DNA of 10,778 bases from an uncultured Verrucomicrobiota bacterium (GCA_946534745.1 CAMNDA010000414.1:1-10778); one strand, 5' to 3'; positions 1-7,724 are shown, numbered from the stretch's first letter. The notes: generated from the sequence alone by a model not told the origin. Translations and numbers: made by a program.

Positions 1-117
1 CCCCCTCAGTCTCGCTCCGCTCGCCAGCTCCCCCAACGGGGGAGCCGGCCGCGCAGTACGCGGTGGGCGGCGCAAAGCGCCGGCCCCCTCCCTGAGGGGG
101 CTCCCGGCGAAGCCGGG
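1..117. repeat. REP-like cluster of GC-rich hairpins
   Basis: This stretch is a chain of short perfect hairpins. They are gctccccc/gggggagc (27-34 with 38-45), ggcgc/gcgcc around AAA (69-81), gccccctc/gagggggc around CCT (83-101) and cccggc/gccggg around GAA (103-117). In addition, 1-9 (ccccctcag) is the reverse complement of 92-100, so the whole block can fold on itself. No coding frame is convincing here. The pattern resembles extragenic palindromic (REP-like) elements seen in many intergenic regions. Its left end may lie outside the window. It could also act as a terminator for an upstream gene, but no T-tract follows any of the stems. Confidence 0.6.
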
Positions 118-299
118 TGGGGGAGTCTCCCTCTATCCCCTGTAAACCCGCATATTTAGTGTTATCGACAGGTTGTAAACACTTTATCTGGTGTTCCTGT
201 CAATTCTTTTCGTTTCCAATGGGGAAACATTTGTGGTATGTTTCGCCCCGTCCGCCGCATTCTTTCCCGCGCGCCCCTTTCCACCCCCTCCCCGCCGCC
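118..299 (+). promoter_or_regulatory. AT-richer leader upstream of the first secreted paralog
   Basis: This 180-nt gap between the hairpin cluster and the first gene is clearly richer in A/T than most of the window, as a promoter region would be. I cannot assign a -35/-10 pair with confidence. It holds three copies of a GTGTT-type half site (158-163 agtgtt, 178-183 aacact inverted, 191-195 gtgtt). It also holds a 7-bp inverted repeat, gaaacat/atgtttc (224-230 with 238-244, 7-nt loop), which could be an operator or a leader hairpin. The last 40 nt are C-rich, and no Shine-Dalgarno sequence precedes the ATG at 300. Confidence 0.4.
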
Positions 300-2174
300 A
301 TGAACGCCCGCTTTTCCCTCCTCGCCGCCGCCGCTCTTTCGTTTCTTTCCCTCGCGTCCGCGAGCGCGGCAACAGCAACGTTGTTCCACGAGTCTTTCGA
401 TGAAAACAGTCAAAGTTGGAGCGATGGAACACACAACAAGGATTCATTTGGAACTCCGGACAATGCCGGTTGGTCTATTTCGTCTGGAAATGTATATCCA
501 GGACTAAAAGGTCTCAGGCTAGGAACTGCTTCCGCACTTGGCGGTGCGAAATCTCCCTCGTTCGCTTTGTCAAACAGAACGGAAGATGTAACGATCACCG
601 TTGTTGCTGCGGCTCATCAAAACGCTTCGGGAACCCAGACCCTTCATGTGGATGTATTGAATTCGTCATCTGAAACAAGCAAAGCTTTCAGTGTTACTCT
701 GACAAAAATCTCCGGCGATGTGGAAATTCCGGAAACCGCGAATTTCGTGAAAACATTTACGTTGTCTGCATCGGAGATCCCTGCTGCTGGTAATCTTTCC
801 TTGAATTTGTATGGAGAGTCAACTTCGGCATCTCAACGAAGAGTTCTTGTCGGCGATGTGTTGGTGACGCAAAATTATAATTCGGGCCTGACGCAACTCA
901 ATGCTCCAACAGGACTCGTGGCGTCCAACAACGATTACACGAGTTTCTTTCTCTCTTGGAATTCCGTCGCCGACGCAACAGGATACACTGTCACGGTGAA
1001 GAATGCGAACAACGAGGAGGTTGGAACCCCCGTCGTGAACGGCACGGGCGCGACCGTGACCGGACTCGCTTCGGGCGGCACGTACACGGCCTACGTGGTT
1101 GCGTTGGGCGATGGTACAACCCATGACGACTCCGAACCGGCCTCGCTCCCGAACATCCCGACGACGGCGCCGACCGTTCTCGACACGCCGACGGGGCTTG
1201 CGTCCTCCAACGTCGGCTACTTCGGGTTCACCCTCTCGTGGTCCGCCGTCTCCGATGCGACCAGCTACACGGTGACGCTCTCGCCTTCGGCCGGGTCCGT
1301 TGCTGTGGATGGCACGACGGCGACGGTGACGGGTCTCGCGGAAGGCGAAACCTACACCGTTAGCGTGGTGGCGAAGGGGAACGGCACGACGACCATCGAT
1401 TCGACGGCTGCCACGCTGGATGTGTCAACGGACACGGCCCCCGCCGTGTCCGCGCCCATACTGACGGCGACGGATGTTTCGTCTTCGGCGTTCACCGTCT
1501 CGTGGCCCGCGCAGAACGACGCGGCCTTCTCGGTCCGCGCGTGGACGCTCGTCCCGGCCGACGTCGCGACGGAGGACTTCGCGGGCTTTCCGGAAGTCGA
1601 ACCGGAGGGATGGACCTTTAACGGAACAGAGGCGAATACGACCGCGTCTGCCGCGTCCCACCCCGTTGCCTTTAAGTCGTCCTGCTCCATGGTTTCACCC
1701 GTTTATCCGAGCGACATCTCGTCTCTTTCTTTCGACCTCCAGCATGGAAACGCCACGTCGTCGTCCTTCTCTGTCTTTGGTTCAAACGATGGCGGTGAGA
1801 CATGGACTCCTCTCGTCGAGTACTCCAATGCCGGAACGCACATTTCGAATGGCGAAAAAACGGTTTCTGTTTCGACCCCTGGCATCCGACAGATCAAATT
1901 CGAGTACACGAAGTCTTCGGGCAACCTGTATCTTGGCTCCTTCTCCGTCACCGGCACGGGCGTCGGAAAGCAGCCCTCGTATCTGACGGGCTACGGCCCG
2001 GACGCGACCGCCGTCGCGGGAACGTCCGTCACGATCTCGAACCCTGTCGCGGACGAGACGAACTACGTCGAGGTGACGGCGACGGGCCTGTCCGGAAAGA
2101 CCGCGTCGACGACGCTCCCGGTCGCCGTTCCCGCCGCCGCCCAGCCCCGGTCCGTCGTCATCTCGGTGAAGTAG
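300..2174 (+). CDS. Secreted Fn3 and jelly-roll domain protein (624 aa), paralog 1
   Basis: This is a secreted multidomain beta protein of unknown function, probably an adhesin or glycan binder. The start at 300 is chosen because it begins a typical signal peptide (residues 1-23, cleavage after ASA). The frame is open 61 codons further upstream, but that part is not protein-like. There is no SD. Domains: a jelly-roll-like module at about 24-192 (opens LFHESF, has a GTASALGGAKSPSFALSN strand, closes RRVLVGDVLVTQ); Fn3 at about 200-288; Fn3 at about 296-378; and a third Fn3 whose first strands (384-418) are parted from its last strands (557-611) by a second jelly-roll (423-554). The tail is PRSVVISVK. 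No catalytic motif is visible. The first module is AT-rich compared with the Fn3 part. The downstream gene is a longer paralog 10 nt away, so the two probably share an operon. Domain boundaries are by eye. Confidence 0.85.
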   Translation: MNARFSLLAAAALSFLSLASASAATATLFHESFDENSQSWSDGTHNKDSFGTPDNAGWSISSGNVYPGLKGLRLGTASALGGAKSPSFALSNRTEDVTITVVAAAHQNASGTQTLHVDVLNSSSETSKAFSVTLTKISGDVEIPETANFVKTFTLSASEIPAAGNLSLNLYGESTSASQRRVLVGDVLVTQNYNSGLTQLNAPTGLVASNNDYTSFFLSWNSVADATGYTVTVKNANNEEVGTPVVNGTGATVTGLASGGTYTAYVVALGDGTTHDDSEPASLPNIPTTAPTVLDTPTGLASSNVGYFGFTLSWSAVSDATSYTVTLSPSAGSVAVDGTTATVTGLAEGETYTVSVVAKGNGTTTIDSTAATLDVSTDTAPAVSAPILTATDVSSSAFTVSWPAQNDAAFSVRAWTLVPADVATEDFAGFPEVEPEGWTFNGTEANTTASAASHPVAFKSSCSMVSPVYPSDISSLSFDLQHGNATSSSFSVFGSNDGGETWTPLVEYSNAGTHISNGEKTVSVSTPGIRQIKFEYTKSSGNLYLGSFSVTGTGVGKQPSYLTGYGPDATAVAGTSVTISNPVADETNYVEVTATGLSGKTASTTLPVAVPAAAQPRSVVISVK

Positions 2175-2177
2175 GAG
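2174..2177 (+). promoter_or_regulatory. Ribosome binding site of paralog 2 overlapping the paralog 1 stop
   Basis: GGAG begins at the last base of the upstream TAG stop and sits 7 nt before the ATG at 2185. This fixes that start and suggests translational coupling of the two paralogs. The upstream paralog itself has no such site. Confidence 0.6.
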
Positions 2178-2184
2178 CCCCGCC

Positions 2185-5100
2185 ATGCGTGCCGCTGCCT
2201 CCCTTTTCGCCGCGATTGTCTTCGCGGCCGCAACCGTCGCCTCCGCGGCGACGGAAACCCTTTTCGAAGAAGGATTCTCGAACATCAACAATTCTTCGCT
2301 GGCGGCAACGACCTACCTTACTGGAACGGTGACGGGCGAATCTGCCTTCGTAGGCGATAACGCTGCGGGGGCTTGGTACGGAAAATCGATTGCCGTCGGT
2401 CCTTCCGCCATCCGATTTGGAAACGCCTCCAACCAAGGATGGGCTCGAACGCCTCTTCTGTCTCTTTCCAACGGAGTTTCCTCCGCCACCGTTACGGTTT
2501 CCTTCTCGGCTGCGGCATATCCCGACAAAACGCTCGCCATGATCGTTTCGTTGTTGGACGGAAACGATGTCGAGATTGCCGGAACATCCACAAACTTCAC
2601 GCTGGCCAAACTTGCCAATACGTCCGACAAGGACATCGACGGAAAAACGCAAGACACCAACGGAAACGCATTGACGATTGAAATCGACAACGTCCCCGCG
2701 TCTTTCAAAGTTCAATTCGCCTCCGCCCAAACGGATTCGCGGGTTTTCCTCGGAAAAGTTCTTGTCACACAAAACATCTCCGGCGGCGGCAACACGGCGC
2801 CGGTCGCGACGCAGGCGTCCGTGGACGTGGACGCGACGGTCGGCACGGAAGTGACGCTCGACCTCGCGGACTGCTTCTCCGACGCGGACGGCGATCCGCT
2901 GACGTATGCGCTCGCGAGCGGCGTGGGCGCCGTGTCCGGCTCGGTCTGGTCCTTCACGCCGAACGCGGCGGGGTCGTTCTCGGCGGAGGTTTCGGCGGCC
3001 GACCCCTCGGGCGCGTCCGCGACGATGGCCCTCTCCGTGACGGCGACGGACAGCTCCGGCCTGCTGCGCGCGACGCTGCTGGACGAAGGCTTCTCGGGCT
3101 CGGACAACGCCTGGGCCAACACCTCGGCCAAGCCCGGCGACGCGGAGACCGACTGCGATTCCTGGTCGTTTCCGGCCAACGTCTACAACGCCCGGTCCTC
3201 CATCAAGGTGGGCGGCGCGAGCGCCGTCGGCTGGGCGCTCTCGCCCGAAATCACGCTTTCGAACGAAGTGGCGTCCGCGACCGTCGACCTTTCGTTCTCC
3301 GCCGCGGCGTACCCGGCGAAGACGACGAAGTTCTCCGTGTCGATCATCGATTCCGCCACGGGCGAAACCAACGCCATCGCATCCCTGGCCGCCCTTTCGC
3401 CGGTCACATTGGGCTCGACATCGGCGGCGGATCTGTCGGGTTGTTCCGACTATGAGGAATCCATTACGGTTCCGACCCGGTTCAAGCTGCTCTTCGAAAC
3501 GATTTCTACCGCCTCCGACAAGCGCCTCCTGCTCGACTCGATCAAGGTCACGCAGGTCTACGATCCGAACTTCGCGGTTCTCGCGGCGCCGACGGGCGTG
3601 GCGGGGTCCGACATCGGCAAGCACGGGTTCACGGTGTCATGGACCGGGGTCTCGAACGCGACGGGCTACGAGGTGTGGCTCAATGGCGCCGTGGCGGGGT
3701 CCTGCGCATCGACGTCCACGTCGATGGAGCTCACGGACCTCTCGGACGGCACGGAATACTCGGTGCAGGTGAAGGCGCTCGGCGACAATCTCCACTTCGG
3801 CGATTCGGCGCTTTTGACCGCGGTTTCGGTCACGACGCTCGCGGACGCGCAGAAGATCGACTTCACGGTGACCGGCGCGCCGACGGGCGACGTCTTCGCG
3901 GGCGACGCGGTCGCCTTCACGGTGACGGCCGAGAACGAGGCGACGCACGCGGCCGAGCCCGTCTCCTTCTCCGGCATCGCGGGGGCGACGTTCGCCGCCG
4001 CCACGGGCGCGTTCTCCTGGACGCCGACGGAAGGCGACGTCGGCTCGCACACGGCCACGTTCGCGTCCGGCGACTATTCGACGAACGTGACGATCACGGT
4101 CGTCTCGGCGCTCAAGACCGAAACGCTCGCGGCCGAATACTTCTCGGAGATCAAGAGCACGTCCTGGACCTCGACCACCGGCTACGCCTCGGAACTGGAA
4201 GGCGACATGGGGCCGTGGACGGGCCACGACATCATCAAGACCAAGGCGGCCGTCATCATCGGACGCCGCACATCCTCCGGAAACATCGTCTCCCCGGCGG
4301 TCGAGCTCAAGGTGCACACGCCCGGAAGCCTCTCGGTCTCGTTCGACACCGGATCCCTGCCGGACGCGACGGCCAGCGTCAAGGCGTCGATCCTCGACGC
4401 CGTGGACGGCCGCGTGCTCTTCGAGCAGACGTTCGCGTCCCTCTCGTCGCTGCCGTCCGACGCCACGGCCGTATCCGACGCCGGCGCGCACTTCACGCTG
4501 GCTCCGGACGCCTCGGTCGCCCTGCCGGCGGAGGTGAAGGTCAAGTTCGAAACCATCGAATCCGCCGGGGACAACTCGCAGCGCGCCTACGTCGACACGG
4601 TCGTCTTCGAGCAGAAGATTTCCGCCCGGATTCCCGACCTTGACCCGCCGACGGGCCTCGCGGTCGTGGAGGGGTCCGTCGAGACCAACGGCTTCTCGGT
4701 CGCCTGGAGCGCCGTCTCCGGCGCGACGAACTACGCCGTGCGCGTGACGGACTCGTCCGGCGCGGTCGTCTTCTCCGCGCCGTTCTGCGCGGCGGCGCCC
4801 GCCGCCGTCACCGGACTCGCGGACGACGAGACCTACGCCGTCCAGGTCCGCGCGACGGGCGACGAGGCGATCTGCTTCGCCTCCCCGTGGTCGGACGCGC
4901 TCGCCGTCCGCACCGCGCGCTCGGCGACGCACCCGACGCTGTCGTTCGGCGCCTGGCAGAACGCGGCTGGCGACGGCAAGGTCTACGGCGGGCTCCTGAA
5001 CACGGCGGCCGTCTCCGCCGTCCGCGACAACGGGACCAACGCCGTCGTGACGCTCGCGTCCGTCCTGCCCGCGCCGGCCGTCGGGCCGACGCTCGAGGGC

Positions 5101-6021
5101 GGCGTCCTCTCCTGGATTCCCGACGATGCGGACACCAACAAGACCTTCACGATCTCCTTCCTGATGGACGGGACCTACGCGACGAACGTCTCCTTCAAGG
5201 TGTTCTCGATCGCCCCTCTCGCGCCGCCGACCGTGACGGCCGGTCCGGTGGAATGGGACGCCTTCGGGCTCGCGTGGAATCCGCAGTACCGCGCCGCGGG
5301 CTACGCCGTGCGCGTCTGGACCGACTGCCCGAACCCGGGCGCCACGGCGACGCGCGTGGCGGAGTCGTTCGCCGGCTGGCCGAAGGCCAGGCCCGTCGGC
5401 TGGTCGTACCACAACATGTCCAGCGGCTACAAGGACGCGGCCGCCCCCGTCTCGTTCGACGCCTCGGGGGACGCGATGGAGACCTACGACCTGGGCGGCG
5501 CGATCTCGTCCGTGTCGTTCCACGCGGCGGGGCATTCGATCGCGGACTCGTCCTCCGAGCTGACGGTCGTCGGCATCGCGGCGGACGGGACGGAAACGGT
5601 TCTCGCGACCCTTGGGGCCGCCGACATCGGGCAGACCGACGCCGGCATCGACCGGACGTACTCCGTTCCGGCGGGCGTCCGCCGGATCGCGTGGCGCTAC
5701 ACGAAGGACAAGGGCGGCGTGGGCGTCGGCTCGGTCGTGATCGAGGGGACCGGATTCTCGACGCCGCGCTGGCTGCCCGGCTGGGGGCCGGCGGCGAAGG
5801 ACATCGGCCTCGTCTCGGGGTGCACGGTTGAAAAGCCGCGACCGGGCCGGGCGCTGGGCGTGGATCCGGCGGACAGGAGCAAGGACCTCACGGAGCCGCG
5901 TACGAACTACGCGGAGGTGACGGTCCGCGACGCGACCGGCGCGTCGTTCGCGACGGTCGTCGGCGTCGACGTCCCGGCGCCGCCGCGCAGCGCGCGCGCG
6001 ACGCTGATGATCCTGCGGTAG
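2185..6021 (+). CDS. Secreted Fn3, Ig-like and jelly-roll domain protein (1278 aa), paralog 2
   Basis: This is a large secreted modular protein, likely surface-exposed, with no recognisable enzyme motif. The signal peptide is residues 1-21 (cleavage after ASA). Domain order by eye: jelly-roll 22-197; cadherin/Ig-like 205-289 (FSDADGDPLTY motif); jelly-roll 295-460; Fn3 465-553; Ig-like (He_PIG style, FSWTPTEGDVGSHTATF) 556-640; jelly-roll 645-812; Fn3 820-911; Ig-like 916-1007 (LSWIPDDADTNKTFTISF); then an Fn3 split into 1012-1047 and 1193-1264 by a jelly-roll at 1056-1190. The jelly-rolls share an opening ExF...W, a middle G-x-x-S-x-x-G...SP strand and a closing V-x-V-T-Q-like strand. The split Fn3 and the C-terminal tail match paralog 1 (GWGP/GYGP, TNYxEVT, PRS...). 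Compared with it, the last Fn3 half has an extra loop of about 16 residues (near 1213-1236). The first module is lower in GC than the rest. Confidence 0.88.
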   Translation: MRAAASLFAAIVFAAATVASAATETLFEEGFSNINNSSLAATTYLTGTVTGESAFVGDNAAGAWYGKSIAVGPSAIRFGNASNQGWARTPLLSLSNGVSSATVTVSFSAAAYPDKTLAMIVSLLDGNDVEIAGTSTNFTLAKLANTSDKDIDGKTQDTNGNALTIEIDNVPASFKVQFASAQTDSRVFLGKVLVTQNISGGGNTAPVATQASVDVDATVGTEVTLDLADCFSDADGDPLTYALASGVGAVSGSVWSFTPNAAGSFSAEVSAADPSGASATMALSVTATDSSGLLRATLLDEGFSGSDNAWANTSAKPGDAETDCDSWSFPANVYNARSSIKVGGASAVGWALSPEITLSNEVASATVDLSFSAAAYPAKTTKFSVSIIDSATGETNAIASLAALSPVTLGSTSAADLSGCSDYEESITVPTRFKLLFETISTASDKRLLLDSIKVTQVYDPNFAVLAAPTGVAGSDIGKHGFTVSWTGVSNATGYEVWLNGAVAGSCASTSTSMELTDLSDGTEYSVQVKALGDNLHFGDSALLTAVSVTTLADAQKIDFTVTGAPTGDVFAGDAVAFTVTAENEATHAAEPVSFSGIAGATFAAATGAFSWTPTEGDVGSHTATFASGDYSTNVTITVVSALKTETLAAEYFSEIKSTSWTSTTGYASELEGDMGPWTGHDIIKTKAAVIIGRRTSSGNIVSPAVELKVHTPGSLSVSFDTGSLPDATASVKASILDAVDGRVLFEQTFASLSSLPSDATAVSDAGAHFTLAPDASVALPAEVKVKFETIESAGDNSQRAYVDTVVFEQKISARIPDLDPPTGLAVVEGSVETNGFSVAWSAVSGATNYAVRVTDSSGAVVFSAPFCAAAPAAVTGLADDETYAVQVRATGDEAICFASPWSDALAVRTARSATHPTLSFGAWQNAAGDGKVYGGLLNTAAVSAVRDNGTNAVVTLASVLPAPAVGPTLEGGVLSWIPDDADTNKTFTISFLMDGTYATNVSFKVFSIAPLAPPTVTAGPVEWDAFGLAWNPQYRAAGYAVRVWTDCPNPGATATRVAESFAGWPKARPVGWSYHNMSSGYKDAAAPVSFDASGDAMETYDLGGAISSVSFHAAGHSIADSSSELTVVGIAADGTETVLATLGAADIGQTDAGIDRTYSVPAGVRRIAWRYTKDKGGVGVGSVVIEGTGFSTPRWLPGWGPAAKDIGLVSGCTVEKPRPGRALGVDPADRSKDLTEPRTNYAEVTVRDATGASFATVVGVDVPAPPRSARATLMILR

Positions 6022-6040
6022 GGCGCGCGCGCGGCGGCTC

Positions 6041-6057
6041 GGCGGGGACGCCTCGCC
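6041..6057 (+). terminator. GC-rich hairpin after paralog 2, possible terminator
   Basis: A 7-bp stem, GGCGGGG pairing with CCTCGCC (one G-U), closes over an ACG loop 20 nt after the stop of the long secreted gene. No T-run follows, so intrinsic termination is uncertain. The position between a gene end and a new promoter is the main support. Confidence 0.35.
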
Positions 6058-6067
6058 CCGCACCGCC

Positions 6068-6097
6068 TTGCGCGGGGGCGGCGCGGCGTGCTAGAAT
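6068..6097 (+). promoter_or_regulatory. Extended -10 promoter for the three-gene unit, predicted leaderless start
   Basis: TTGCGC (6068-6073) and TAGAAT (6092-6097) are 18 nt apart, and TGC directly before the -10 makes it an extended -10 type. Transcription would start near 6103-6105, which is right at the ATG at 6106. The message would then be leaderless or nearly so, which agrees with the absence of an SD. TAGAAT is a rare A/T island in a very GC-rich gap, which supports the call. Confidence 0.55.
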
Positions 6098-6105
6098 CGG
6101 CCGTC

Positions 6106-6558
6106 ATGAACGACGAAACCACCCAGCCGGCCATCCGGATCGGGGCCGACGGCATCGACGTGCACCGGATCGAGGAGCAGATCCTCGCGTCCGTCGCGGA
6201 GAAGCGCGCGCGCGGCGTCTACGACGACGCGGCCGTGGCGCGGGCCGAGCGGAACAACCTGCTGACGCTCAAGGACGACGAGTCGTTCATGGAGCGGTAT
6301 CTGCTCTGCCTCCGCCAGATCGTCCCGGTGGACATCAACGACTTCGAGATCCTCGAGCGCCGGTCTCGCCTCGCGCCGCTCTCCAAGGCGGTCAAGAGGA
6401 CGATCTGGAAGCTGCTCAAGTTCTACACCTACCGCCTCTGGTCGCAGCAGAACCAGACGAACGACGTGCTCCTCGCGGCGATCGAGATCATGGACCGCCG
6501 CCACAAGAAGGAGGTCGCGGAGCTGAAGGCCCGCATCGAGGCCCTGGAATCGCGATGA
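6106..6558 (+). CDS. 150-aa helical protein of unknown function, coupled to a glycosyltransferase
   Basis: I cannot assign a defined function. The protein is charged and mostly helical. It has an N-terminal stretch IDVHRIEEQILASVAEKRARG (18-38), a middle R/K-rich amphipathic part (84-104), an aromatic segment WKLLKFYTYRLWSQQNQTND (101-120) and a likely coiled coil at the C end (132-150, KEVAELKARIEALES). The order 'IDV..I...I...V..KR..G' followed by 'W...Y..R..QQNQ.N' resembles the N-terminal accessory part fused to methyltransferases or glycosyltransferases in bacterial polysaccharide clusters. Here it would be a free-standing version; this is an inference from memory of such proteins. The ATG at 6106 is preferred over a GTG at 6088 because of the promoter position. 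The last codons overlap the glycosyltransferase start (ATGA), so the two are translationally coupled. Confidence 0.75.
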   Translation: MNDETTQPAIRIGADGIDVHRIEEQILASVAEKRARGVYDDAAVARAERNNLLTLKDDESFMERYLLCLRQIVPVDINDFEILERRSRLAPLSKAVKRTIWKLLKFYTYRLWSQQNQTNDVLLAAIEIMDRRHKKEVAELKARIEALESR

Positions 6559-7724
6559 ACGTCGCGTTCGTCTCCCCCCGCCTGCACGAGCCCGGCACCG
6601 TCGGCGGCGCCGAGACGCTGATCTACTCACTCGCGCTCGACGCGGTGGCGCTCGGCCACCGCGTCGAGATGCTCTGCACCTGCGCGAAGAACCACTTCGA
6701 CTGGAGGAACGAGCTCCCGGAGGGATCGTTCGAGCGCGACGGCATGACGGTCCGCCGCTTCCCCGCCGACCCGCTGAAGGTCGACTCCTTCGCGCGCCTG
6801 CAGGTCGAGCTTTCGCGCGGCCGCCGCCTCTCGGACGAGGAGGAGGAGGAGTGGCTGCGCTCCGGCGTCAACTCCGCCGCCCTCGTCGCGTGGCTGCGCG
6901 ACCACGCCGCCGAGTACGACCGCGTCGTCGCCGGGCCGTATCTCTTCGCCCTGATCCGCGAGGCGTGCCTCGCCGCGCCGGAGAAGACGCTGCTCGTCCC
7001 GTGCTTCCACGACGAGAACTACGCCCGCATTCGCGCCCTCCAGGCCGCCTTCCGCGGCGTGCGCGGCTTCCTCTTCAACACGGATCCGGAGCGGCGGCTC
7101 GCCCACCGCCTCATGCCCGGCCTCGCGCCGCGCGTGGAGGAGGTCGTCGCGATGGGCATCGAGCCCTTCGAGGCGGACAAGGGCGCGTTCGCCGCGCGGA
7201 CCGGAATCTCCGCGCCCTACGTGGTCTACAGCGGCCGCCGCGAGGGGGGCAAGGGGACGCCGGTACTCGTCGACTTCCTCGACTGCTTCCGCCGCCGCAC
7301 GGGGCGGGACGTGCACCTCGTGATGACCGGCTCCGGCCCGGTCGACGTCCCCGCGACGCTCGCGCCGGCGTTCCACGATCTCGGCTTCGTCTCGGAGCAG
7401 GAGAAGCGCGAGGCGATGGCCGGAGCGGTCGCCTTCGTGCACCCGTCCGTGAACGAGAGCCTCTCGATCGTCGTGCTGGAGTCGTGGCTCGCGCGCACCC
7501 CGGCGCTCGTCCACGCGCGGGGCGAAGTGCTGCGCTGGCAGTGCGAGAGCTCGTGCGGCGGGCTCTGGTTCGCCGACTATCCGGAGTTCGAGGAGGCGCT
7601 GCTGTGGCTGCTCGACCATCCCGCGGAGGCCTCGGTCCTCGCGGAGCAGGGCCGCCGGTACGTGCTGGAGCGCTACGCGCCGGAGGCGGTCCGCGCCCGC
7701 TTCGCCCGGGCGCTGGAGGAATAG
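6555..7724 (+). CDS. Glycosyltransferase family 4 (GT-B fold)
   Basis: The likely role is transfer of a sugar from a nucleotide-sugar to a glycan or lipid acceptor at the cytoplasmic face. The length of 389 aa is normal for GT4. The N-terminal Rossmann part shows MNVAFVSPRL, GGAETLIYSLA (17-27) and GHRVEML (34-40), the acceptor-side signature. The donor-side half begins near 'VVAMGIEPF' and 'YVVYSGRREGGKG' (222-234) and carries the EX7E motif as E301 and E309 in NESLSIVVLESW. These fit a retaining GT4. Residues 95-99 are five consecutive glutamates in a probable surface helix. The start is fixed by the ATGA overlap with the gene before it, and there is no clear SD, so translation is probably coupled. 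Donor and acceptor cannot be told from sequence. It could belong to a surface-polysaccharide or O-antigen type pathway, but no other such genes are in the window. Confidence 0.9.
   Translation: MNVAFVSPRLHEPGTVGGAETLIYSLALDAVALGHRVEMLCTCAKNHFDWRNELPEGSFERDGMTVRRFPADPLKVDSFARLQVELSRGRRLSDEEEEEWLRSGVNSAALVAWLRDHAAEYDRVVAGPYLFALIREACLAAPEKTLLVPCFHDENYARIRALQAAFRGVRGFLFNTDPERRLAHRLMPGLAPRVEEVVAMGIEPFEADKGAFAARTGISAPYVVYSGRREGGKGTPVLVDFLDCFRRRTGRDVHLVMTGSGPVDVPATLAPAFHDLGFVSEQEKREAMAGAVAFVHPSVNESLSIVVLESWLARTPALVHARGEVLRWQCESSCGGLWFADYPEFEEALLWLLDHPAEASVLAEQGRRYVLERYAPEAVRARFARALEE
7715..7720 (+). promoter_or_regulatory. Strong Shine-Dalgarno for the exchanger inside the glycosyltransferase end
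   Basis: GGAGGA lies in the last codons of the glycosyltransferase gene, 7 nt before the ATG at 7728. It is the best SD in the window, and it fixes the exchanger start. Confidence 0.7.

Noticed and set aside
162..170. DnaA-box-like sequence TTATCGACA
   Set aside because: It matches the TTATCCACA consensus at 8 of 9 positions, but it is a single site without neighbours, AT-rich unwinding repeats or replication genes, so an origin is not supported.
117..299. Longer version of the first secreted protein starting upstream of 300
   Set aside because: The frame is open, but the extra 61 residues would bury a clear signal peptide and are not protein-like. Part of them overlaps the hairpin block and leader.
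2158..6063. Very long open frames on the - strand opposite the secreted genes (2158-3624 and 3637-6063)
   Set aside because: They are arginine- and glycine-rich, lack recognisable domains and lie exactly opposite a gene with clear signal peptide and domain structure. In such GC-rich DNA, stop codons are rare in the shadow frames.
6088..6105. GTG start giving six more residues to the 150-aa protein
   Set aside because: It would lie upstream of the -10 box (6092-6097) and of the predicted transcription start, and there is no SD.
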